Origin: Flavicella sediminum
GTDB taxonomy: Bacteria; Bacteroidota; Bacteroidia; Flavobacteriales; Flavobacteriaceae
Reading direction: 5' to 3'
DNA length: 64,000 bases
Assembly (NCBI RefSeq): GCF_006381105.1
Contig: NZ_VDET01000007.1
Location: 378,705 to 442,704, forward strand
The position numbers were made by a program, and so were the translations under genes. Within the stretch, counting starts at the first letter, position 1, and each line of letters starts with the position of its first letter. Shown here piece by piece: positions 44,514-51,640 of the stretch. A model generated the notes under the pieces. That model saw nothing but the letters and a program-made list of their open reading frames with translations, had not been told where the DNA came from and did no database searches.

Positions 44514-46991
44514 ATGCAAAAAAATAACAAAGCAATAAATTCAAACGAGCTTCCAACCATTAATTTAAAGGAATTTTTCTTTAAAATAATTAGTTATTGG
44601 AAATTATTCGTTATTTCACTTATCATTGCTTTAAGTATTGCTAAATTTAAAAATGGTTATGAAGAAAAATCGTATACCATAGATACCTTAATTACTACTG
44701 AAGACGAGCAAAACCCTTTGTTCTCCTCTAGTACAAACATTGCTTTTAATTGGGGAGGAGAAAGTAACGCTGTTGAAATTATTAAAGAACACTTTAAGTC
44801 GAGAACACATAATGAAAAAGTTGTTAAGTTATTGCAATTTTATATTGAGTACTTAGTAGAAGGAAGATATAGAATGGAAGATGTTTATGGAGCAGTTCCT
44901 TTTAACGTAGAAATTGACACCAACAACTATCAACTTTTGTCTCACCCTATTAAAATCAAATTTACTAAAAACAATAAAGTTAACATACACGTAGATTTTG
45001 AAGACGAAACAAAATCTCGAAAATTAATCAATTACGCAAAATTTAATCAACTAAGATTTACACCTCAAAAACTAATTTACGACGAAACATTTGATGTTTC
45101 CGAAAACATAATTACTCCTTTTTGCAATTTCAAATTAAACAAGTTGCATGATTTTGAAACTTCAAAGGAATATTTCATTCGTTTTAAGACATTAAACTCA
45201 ACCGTTAGTAAATTCGAAGGAATTTCCATCTCTAATTACAAATCTGGAACTTCTATTTTAGAACTCTCATTAACGGGGTCTAACAAAGCTCGCTTAGTAG
45301 ATTATTTAAAGACTTCAATTTCTGTTTTAGGTGAAGATCAAAAAAAGGCCAAAATTGCCTACGCAGTCCGATCTAAAAATTACATAGACACGATTTTTAA
45401 AAGAGAGGAAAATAAACTTTTAGATATTGAGAAGAAGATTTCAAAATTCAAGGATTCTAACAATATTTACAACGTAGATACTGAGGGACAGTTAATCTTC
45501 AACAAAATTAACTCATACGACGAAGAGATTCTTAATTTAAAAAGAAAAATAGATTATGCAGATAACTTATTGTTTTTTATAAATTCTCATAATATTGAAG
45601 GAAATAGTATTCCGGTTGCTACAACTGTTGGATTTGACGCTCCACAAGTAAGTAGTAGCCTAAATGAACTGGTAACTTTAACACTATTAAAAAACACCTT
45701 AGAATCTGAAGGCGTAACATTCCGACATCCAGAAATGATAGATATAACCAGTAGAATTAAATCTACTAAAGATATTATCTACAAAAAATTAACGTCCTTA
45801 AAAACTAAATTAAAAAAAGATTTAAACGAGGTTAACAAAAATTTGAATAGAGCTACTTATGAATTAAAAAAGATTCCTAAGCTAGAACAAGAATTAATTA
45901 AATTTCAAAGAAGTTATACACAAACTGAAATTAATTACAGTTACCTAAAACAAAAAAGCTACGAAGCTGGTACGGCAATTGCAGCCAATGTTTCTGAAAT
46001 AAAAGTCATTGATGAAGCCAAAGACACCGGTCAAGGATCTTCCAAACCAAAAACGGCATTTAATTACCTGGTCGCAGTACTTTTATCTCTAGTTATACCA
46101 TTGTTTTACATTACTGTTAAGCAATTGTTAGACGATAATATTATGACGGTCGAACAAATTGAAAGTCTTTATAAAATACCTGTTTTAGGCGTTGTAGGAA
46201 GAAATACATCAGGATCTAATTTGGCCGTCTTTGAAAAACCAAAGTCTTCAGTTGCCGAATCCTTTAGAGCCTTACGTTCAAATATTCAATTTTTATTCGA
46301 CAACAATACCATAAAAAATAGAACCATTGTTTTAACATCTTCTGTAAGTGGAGAAGGAAAAACCATGGTTTCCATAAACATGGCCACCGTTTTAGCACTT
46401 AGTGGTAAAAAAACAATTTTAATTGGACTCGATCTTAGGAAACCAAAAATATTTGGAGATTTTGATTTAAAAAATGACAATGGAATTGTCAATCATTTGA
46501 TTGGACAAAAAACAATTAAGGAAGTTACCCATAACACTAAAATACCAAATCTCGACCTAATCATCTCAGGACCAATACCTCCAAACCCTTCAGAATTAAT
46601 CCTAAGTAAAAACACAGAGCTTATGATTGCAAATCTAAAGCGAGAATATGATTATATCATTATTGATACACCACCCGTAGGTCTGGTATCAGATGCTCTT
46701 GAATTATTTAAATACGCCGATGCCAATATCTATGTTATTAGACAAAGTTATTCTAAAAAAGGAATGATGAAAATGATTGATGACAAATACGTAAATGGTG
46801 AAGTTAAAAATATCGGATATGTATTAAACGATTTTAAAGTTGGCGGAAAATATGGTTATGGCTACGGATATGGCTACGGATATGGTTATGGTTACGGTTA
46901 TGGAAACTATGGCAATAACTACCACGAAAACCCTGAAAAAAAGGCCGTATTTAGTTTAGAAAATATTCTAAATAAGTTCAAAAAAAGCTAA
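44514..46991 (+). CDS. Wzc-like chain-length determinant / BY-kinase with Tyr-Gly tail
   Basis: Inner-membrane polysaccharide co-polymerase with a fused bacterial tyrosine kinase that controls chain length and export. Two membrane segments (about residues 31-48 and 510-528) enclose a coiled-coil periplasmic domain. The cytoplasmic kinase has Walker A SSVSGEGKTMVSIN near 605, Walker A' ILIGLDLRKPKI and Walker B YIIIDTPPVGLVSD. The tail at residues 780-797 is (Tyr-Gly) x 9, with two more tyrosines just after, the cluster that is autophosphorylated. 825 residues. Its stop overlaps that of convergent recG. Confidence 0.92.
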   Translation: MQKNNKAINSNELPTINLKEFFFKIISYWKLFVISLIIALSIAKFKNGYEEKSYTIDTLITTEDEQNPLFSSSTNIAFNWGGESNAVEIIKEHFKSRTHNEKVVKLLQFYIEYLVEGRYRMEDVYGAVPFNVEIDTNNYQLLSHPIKIKFTKNNKVNIHVDFEDETKSRKLINYAKFNQLRFTPQKLIYDETFDVSENIITPFCNFKLNKLHDFETSKEYFIRFKTLNSTVSKFEGISISNYKSGTSILELSLTGSNKARLVDYLKTSISVLGEDQKKAKIAYAVRSKNYIDTIFKREENKLLDIEKKISKFKDSNNIYNVDTEGQLIFNKINSYDEEILNLKRKIDYADNLLFFINSHNIEGNSIPVATTVGFDAPQVSSSLNELVTLTLLKNTLESEGVTFRHPEMIDITSRIKSTKDIIYKKLTSLKTKLKKDLNEVNKNLNRATYELKKIPKLEQELIKFQRSYTQTEINYSYLKQKSYEAGTAIAANVSEIKVIDEAKDTGQGSSKPKTAFNYLVAVLLSLVIPLFYITVKQLLDDNIMTVEQIESLYKIPVLGVVGRNTSGSNLAVFEKPKSSVAESFRALRSNIQFLFDNNTIKNRTIVLTSSVSGEGKTMVSINMATVLALSGKKTILIGLDLRKPKIFGDFDLKNDNGIVNHLIGQKTIKEVTHNTKIPNLDLIISGPIPPNPSELILSKNTELMIANLKREYDYIIIDTPPVGLVSDALELFKYADANIYVIRQSYSKKGMMKMIDDKYVNGEVKNIGYVLNDFKVGGKYGYGYGYGYGYGYGYGYGNYGNNYHENPEKKAVFSLENILNKFKKS
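46851..46904 (+). repeat. In-frame (Tyr-Gly) x 9 coding repeat
   Basis: 54 bases of alternating TAT/TAC and GGN codons encoding nine Tyr-Gly dipeptides in the C-terminal tail of the Wzc-like kinase. The third codon positions vary, so it is not a pure DNA repeat, but slippage between units would keep the frame and change the number of tyrosines. Confidence 0.95.
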
Positions 46992-49093
46992 CTGATATTT
47001 GCCCAAATACTCGTATTCTTAGCTATTTCTTGATATGCTTTTGCCAAAGGTGCATTTTCTTGTTTCAATAAATTCGGATCTTCCGACAGCAAACTATGTG
47101 CTTCTTGTCTAGCAGCCTCTAATAAAGGCCCGTCTTTAGAGATGTCGGCAATTCTTAAATTTAATACGCCACTCTGTTGAGTTCCCATGATATTTCCTGG
47201 ACCTCTCAGCTTAAGATCCACTTCTGCAATTTTAAAACCGTCAGATGTGGTCACCATTGTTTCCAAACGCGTTTTTGCATCTTGTGACAATTTAAAACTT
47301 GTCATTAAAACACAATAACTTTGCTCTGCACCTCTTCCTACTCTACCTCTTAATTGATGTAATTGTGAAAGTCCAAACCTCTCCGCACTCTCTACAATCA
47401 TAATACTAGCATTTGGCACGTTTACTCCTACTTCTATCACCGTAGTTGCCACCATTATTTGGGTATCACCTCGTACAAACCGATCCATTTCAAAATCTTT
47501 ATCTACAGGTTTCATTTTACCATGAACGATGCTTAATTGATATTTTGGTGAAGGAAATTCTCTAACAATACTTTCGTAACCATCCATCAAATCTTTATAA
47601 TCCATTTTTTCTGATCCTTCAATCAATGGGTACACAATATATACTTGTCTACCTTTTTCAATTTCATCCCTCATAAACTTAAAAACAGCCAACCTATTCT
47701 TGTCATATCTATGTACGGTTTGAATTTCTTTTCTACCTGGAGGCAATTCGTCAATTACCGAAATATCCAAATCGCCATACACACTCATAGCTAATGTTCT
47801 TGGGATAGGAGTGGCGGTCATGACCAATACATGTGGTGGATTTGTGTTTTTAAGCCACATCTTCATTCGTTGCGCAACACCAAATCGATGTTGTTCATCA
47901 ATAACAGACAAACCTAGATTTTTAAATTTTACTTTATCTTCTAAAATGGCATGTGTTCCAATTAATATGTGCAATGTTCCATCCTCTAAGCCTGCATGAA
48001 TCTCTTTTCTTTCTTTCACTTTTGAGGAACCTGTTAATAAGGACACTTTAATCCCCATGCCATCTAAACTAGCGTTAATAGAAGTGAAATGCTGATTTGC
48101 TAAAATAGAAGTCGGGGCAATTAGCGCTGCTTGAAAACCATTATCAATAGCCATTAGCATAGTTAACAAGGCTACAATTGTTTTACCTGAGCCCACATCT
48201 CCTTGCAACAATCTATTCATATGTGTTCCTGAACGCATGTCATTACGAATTTCCTTTAAAACTCGCTTTTGGGCACCGGTCAGCTCAAAACTTAATTTAG
48301 AATTATAAAAATCGTTGAAAAAAGCACCGATTGCAGGAAACTTAAAACCTACAATCTTATTTTTGCGAACCACTTTTTTACGAACCAATTGTAGCTGAAT
48401 AAAAAATAGCTCTTCAAACTTAAGGCGATTACTTGCTTTGGTTAACATTTCCTGATTTTTAGGGAAATGAATATGCAACAATGCTTCTTTTTTTGAAATC
48501 AGTCCATGTTTTTCAATAATTGTTTGACTTAATGATTCGGGAATTTGACTATAATATGCTAAAAATAATTCTTCAAAAATTTTAGACATTACTCTGTTAG
48601 AAACACCTCTGTTGGACAACTTCTCAGTAGATGGATAAATAGGTTGTATTGCTTTTTTTATTCCGCTTTCATAAACAGATTTTAATTCCAATTCAGGATG
48701 CGCAATACTTTTTTTGCCTTTGAAATCGTTTACTTTACCAAAAACTACATACAATTCATTTAAGACAATAGAATCTTTGATCCATTTTGCACCTTTAAAC
48801 CAAACAAGTTCTATTGTCCCTGTAGCATCGGCAAATTTAGCTACCAAACGAGAACCATTCTTTTGTTTGACAGTTGTTAGACCAATTATTTTACCAATAA
48901 TTTGTACTTCCGAAGAATTCTCATTTAACTCATTTACCTTGTAAAACTTTGTCTTATCGATATACCTATTAGGAAAAAATGCAAATAAATCTTTGATCTC
49001 ACGTAACTTTAATTCCGAAGCTAAAAGTTGCCCCCTAGCAGGACCTACTCCCTTTAAATACGCTATAGAAATTTGAGTTTTTGGACTAGACAT
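46988..49093 (-). CDS. recG: ATP-dependent DNA helicase RecG
   Basis: Branch-migration helicase that reverses stalled forks. N-terminal wedge/OB domain (about 1-230, YLKGVGPARGQLL at the start), then Walker A LLQGDVGSGKTIVALL near 297, DEQHRFGV (motif II) near 397, QMLRGRVGRG-type motif (QLHQLRGRVGRGAEQSYC) near 583. Length 701. Its 3' end overlaps the Wzc stop by 4 nt, with no terminator between. A minus-strand TACTTTTG at 49113-49106 is a possible -7 box 12 nt upstream. Confidence 0.97.
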   Translation of the reverse strand: MSSPKTQISIAYLKGVGPARGQLLASELKLREIKDLFAFFPNRYIDKTKFYKVNELNENSSEVQIIGKIIGLTTVKQKNGSRLVAKFADATGTIELVWFKGAKWIKDSIVLNELYVVFGKVNDFKGKKSIAHPELELKSVYESGIKKAIQPIYPSTEKLSNRGVSNRVMSKIFEELFLAYYSQIPESLSQTIIEKHGLISKKEALLHIHFPKNQEMLTKASNRLKFEELFFIQLQLVRKKVVRKNKIVGFKFPAIGAFFNDFYNSKLSFELTGAQKRVLKEIRNDMRSGTHMNRLLQGDVGSGKTIVALLTMLMAIDNGFQAALIAPTSILANQHFTSINASLDGMGIKVSLLTGSSKVKERKEIHAGLEDGTLHILIGTHAILEDKVKFKNLGLSVIDEQHRFGVAQRMKMWLKNTNPPHVLVMTATPIPRTLAMSVYGDLDISVIDELPPGRKEIQTVHRYDKNRLAVFKFMRDEIEKGRQVYIVYPLIEGSEKMDYKDLMDGYESIVREFPSPKYQLSIVHGKMKPVDKDFEMDRFVRGDTQIMVATTVIEVGVNVPNASIMIVESAERFGLSQLHQLRGRVGRGAEQSYCVLMTSFKLSQDAKTRLETMVTTSDGFKIAEVDLKLRGPGNIMGTQQSGVLNLRIADISKDGPLLEAARQEAHSLLSEDPNLLKQENAPLAKAYQEIAKNTSIWANIS

Positions 49094-49157
49094 TTTCTTT
49101 TTTTACAAAAGTAGAAAAAACAAATGTCCTTTTTACAAATAAAACATTGAAAACATT

Positions 49158-49186
49158 TTGTTTTTCTATTAAAAAGAATATATTTG
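49158..49186 (+). promoter_or_regulatory. Promoter of the chaperone/subunit/barrel cluster
   Basis: TTG at 49158-49160, 18-nt spacer, TATATTTG at 49179-49186. The transcript would begin near 49191 and give a leader of about 40 nt before the ATG at 49231. Confidence 0.7.
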
Positions 49187-49230
49187 TCTATATAATTTTG
49201 GTAAAACAAAGTTTATACATACCCCTAAGA

Positions 49231-50106
49231 ATGCACAAAAAAAGAACTACATTAAAAATAGTATTATTACTATTTGTTTGTCTACATATACAAGGACAAA
49301 ACCGAAATAACGCAACCAGTAAAAGTGTTGGCGTTTCCTCATCCAAAAAATCAGTTGGTGTTTCCGTATCACCTGCGCACTTTCATTTAGATTTAAAACA
49401 AGGCGAGTCAAAAACATATAGTATAACTATAAATAATGACACACCCGTTTCTAAAAGTTTCAACTTAAACATGTTTGACTTTAATATGAACGGAAAAGGT
49501 AAAAGTGCTTTTTTACCTGCCGGTGAAGGAGAATACTCTTTATCTAAATGGGTAAATATAACCCCTACCTTTGTTGAGTTAAAACCAAGAGAAAAAAGAA
49601 AAGTTGAATTTACCGTTTCTGTTCCTAATACGAGCGAAGGTAAAAAAGCTGCTTGGAGTATTATCATGGTAGAATTGCAAGAAGCAAGAAAAAGATTAGA
49701 TCCTTCCAATAAAACGGCAAGTACTGTTGCCTTAGGAGTTGTTCCTACTTATGCTTTTGGAGTTTTTGTTTATCAAAACCCTCCTAATGTAGATGTCAAT
49801 CAAGTTGAATTCGTAGATTTTTATGTTTCAGATGATGATGAAAAATCTAAAAAAATAGCCATTGTCTCTGAAAATAAAGGAGACGGAATAGCCTATTGTA
49901 CTTCTTATATAGATGTAACAAACCTAGAAACTGGTGAACAAGAAAGATTGACCGTAAAGAAATTTACCATCTTACCAGGATTAATTAGAGACTTTATTTT
50001 CCCGATACCAGAAAGATTGCCAAAAGGTAAATATCTAGCTGTAGGAGTTTTAGATTTTGAAAACTCAGAGGAAATACAAGCCGCCAAAATGGAATTCGAA
50101 TTATAA
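49231..50106 (+). CDS. Periplasmic PapD/DUF916-like chaperone of a putative fibre system
   Basis: A secreted two-domain immunoglobulin-like protein. Signal peptide about residues 1-22 (KIVLLLFVCLHIQGQ). After a short repeat of SVGVS units, domain 1 (about 40-140) has VSVSPAHFHLDLKQGESKTYSITINN and WVNITPTFVELKPREKRKVE, a beta-strand and loop order shared by fimbrial chaperones (PapD/FimC) and by DUF916 of Gram-positive cell-wall proteins. Domain 2 (about 160-290) is also beta-rich and ends in a strand. About 292 residues. I use the ATG at 49231 because it gives the signal peptide; earlier codons lie across the promoter. Next gene is a secreted subunit 40 nt on. Family-level call is inference. 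Confidence 0.65.
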   Translation: MHKKRTTLKIVLLLFVCLHIQGQNRNNATSKSVGVSSSKKSVGVSVSPAHFHLDLKQGESKTYSITINNDTPVSKSFNLNMFDFNMNGKGKSAFLPAGEGEYSLSKWVNITPTFVELKPREKRKVEFTVSVPNTSEGKKAAWSIIMVELQEARKRLDPSNKTASTVALGVVPTYAFGVFVYQNPPNVDVNQVEFVDFYVSDDDEKSKKIAIVSENKGDGIAYCTSYIDVTNLETGEQERLTVKKFTILPGLIRDFIFPIPERLPKGKYLAVGVLDFENSEEIQAAKMEFEL

Positions 50107-50146
50107 GTACAATAAATATTTAACACTAACCCCTAAATTACCCATT

Positions 50147-50929
50147 ATGAGAAAAAACAAATTGAAAGTGTTTATCGCAGCAGCTGCTTTAATCGCTACA
50201 ACCGCTAATGCACAGTTGATCGACGAGAAAGATGTATCAATCACTCTAGACCTTCAACCAGTATTACAATTGGAAATGACGACTCCAGATCAAATCGAAT
50301 TCGTATTTGATGAGATTAACGAGTACCAAGCGGGAATTACAAAGTATGCTGCAACTATTTTAAAAGTAAGTTCTACTGTAAGTTGGGATTTATATGCAGT
50401 AGGTAGATCACAAGGAAACAACGGTGCCAATTTTTGGGATCAACAAATTGATTATGGAAATGACAACTTAAATGCAATTCCTAATCTTCCATTAAGTTTA
50501 TTAGAGTTGAAACAATCTCATGCTAACACAGGAGATGGTGCTGCTTTACCTTCTAATCAATCTGATTACAGTACAGTATTCTCTAATGCTAAGTCTCCAT
50601 CTGGAAACAACAGTATTTATGTAAATGGTGGTACAAGTACGCCTCCAGGAAACACAGATAAATATATTGCTGGTCACTCTGGAACAACAGGTGTAACAGG
50701 AGATGATTATATGGTTGGAGGAAGTTATTTAACTCAAACTGGAAGAAGCTCTGATTATTACTATGCAATTGACTATAGAATTTTACCAGGATTGCCTGCT
50801 ATCTTTCCAATGGCATTTGACAAAGATAATGTTGCTGAAGATTTAGTTTCTGCTAACACTGCTGCTTCATATGCTGAACCAGGAGTTTACACAATGTATG
50901 TACAGTACATTTTGTTGGAAGATCAATAA
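50147..50929 (+). CDS. Putative major secreted subunit of the fibre cluster
   Basis: Secreted beta-rich protein, 260 residues. Signal peptide 1-22 ending TANA before Gln23. The mature part has no cysteine. Three blocks match the next but shorter protein: FVFDEINEYQAGI followed by ILKVSSTVSWDLY (block A), LPLSLLELKQ (block B), and AIDYRILPGLPA with a C-terminal strand GVYTMYVQYILLED (block C). It is not a recognised family to me; DUF4402-like or spore-coat-U-like pilin folds are the nearest by pattern. The gene starts at the ATG at 50147; the longer frame lacks a signal peptide. A terminator hairpin follows it, so it is likely the most abundant product. Confidence 0.72.
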   Translation: MRKNKLKVFIAAAALIATTANAQLIDEKDVSITLDLQPVLQLEMTTPDQIEFVFDEINEYQAGITKYAATILKVSSTVSWDLYAVGRSQGNNGANFWDQQIDYGNDNLNAIPNLPLSLLELKQSHANTGDGAALPSNQSDYSTVFSNAKSPSGNNSIYVNGGTSTPPGNTDKYIAGHSGTTGVTGDDYMVGGSYLTQTGRSSDYYYAIDYRILPGLPAIFPMAFDKDNVAEDLVSANTAASYAEPGVYTMYVQYILLEDQ

Positions 50930-50954
50930 AAATTTTTTAAGTTCATACAAATAT

Positions 50955-50980
50955 AAAGGGTGTAGTTTTCTACATCCTTT
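50955..50980 (+). terminator. Hairpin between the two subunit genes
   Basis: An 11-bp stem (AAAGGGTGTAG with CTACATCCTTT, one G-T pair), loop TTTT, then TATTG. It lies 26 nt after the first subunit stop and upstream of the GTG start at 51006. Partial termination here would lower expression of the two downstream genes. Confidence 0.8.
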
Positions 50981-51005
50981 TATTGTAATATATTATTTTT
51001 ACTAG

Positions 51006-51635
51006 GTGCAAATCAAAAAAAACATAGTACTATTATTTCTATTTTCCACTTTGATAAACGTTAGTTATTCACAATTACATTGTGATACCGTTGAACTTAT
51101 CTTAGAGGAACAAGGAAGTAATGTATTTACTTTTAACGATTTCAGCTCCTATGAAGGTGGTATAGCCAGAACCACAGTAGCCCGTTTAAAAGTTAGAGTT
51201 ATAGACAAAGCCGTTTCTGACGGTTTGTGTTCTTGGTCACTATTCATGAGTTTAGACAATAATGGCTCTCCCATAGATGAATGGGAAGAACTAACATTGT
51301 ATAGCAACGGATTGGCAAGCAATCCATTAACGAGTCTTTTAGAGATTCGAATAACCAATGATTGTGCAACTTCTAATTTAGATGGCGTTTTTACAAGTTT
51401 TACTGATGTTTCTGCCATAAATATTAAAGAAATTATAGAACCAATTATTCTTGATGCTTTGAATATAAATCATCCTGGCGCCTGCGGTACCAAAAACGTA
51501 AACGGTCCTGGAGATTATATCAATAACTACACAGAATTCACTTTCAAAATTGAGGTTAGAATAAAGCCTGGTATGGCCTATAACCCTGGGAGATTTGGTT
51601 TAACCCTCAACTTCAGATTGGAAGAAAACATTTAG
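51006..51635 (+). CDS. Putative minor secreted subunit, paralog of the preceding protein
   Basis: Secreted beta-rich protein, 209 residues, start GTG at 51006. Signal peptide about 1-22 (IVLLFLFSTLINVSYSQ). It shares blocks with its neighbour: FTFNDFSSYEGGI followed by ARLKVRV and SWSLFM (A), NPLTSLLEIR (B), FKIEVRIKPGMA and terminal GLTLNFRLEE (C). Unlike the neighbour, the mature part has four cysteines (in LHCDT, DGLCSW, DCATS and GACGT), so disulfide bonds are likely. This suits a minor or tip subunit, by analogy with chaperone-usher pili. Next gene begins 5 nt after its stop. Confidence 0.7.
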   Translation: MQIKKNIVLLFLFSTLINVSYSQLHCDTVELILEEQGSNVFTFNDFSSYEGGIARTTVARLKVRVIDKAVSDGLCSWSLFMSLDNNGSPIDEWEELTLYSNGLASNPLTSLLEIRITNDCATSNLDGVFTSFTDVSAINIKEIIEPIILDALNINHPGACGTKNVNGPGDYINNYTEFTFKIEVRIKPGMAYNPGRFGLTLNFRLEENI

Positions 51636-51640
51636 CCTCA

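Noticed and set aside
49147-49230. N-terminal extension of the chaperone gene
   Set aside because: The extra 28 codons run across the -7 box and would bury the signal peptide; the ATG at 49231 is preferred.
50147-50929. FimA/Mfa-type Bacteroidales pilin
   Set aside because: No lipobox and no arginine-gingipain-type cleavage region; the protein has an ordinary signal peptidase I site.
50147-51635. Type IX secretion cargo
   Set aside because: The C-termini lack the T9SS CTD pattern; they end in single alternating strands, and the barrel gene downstream is not a Por protein by appearance.
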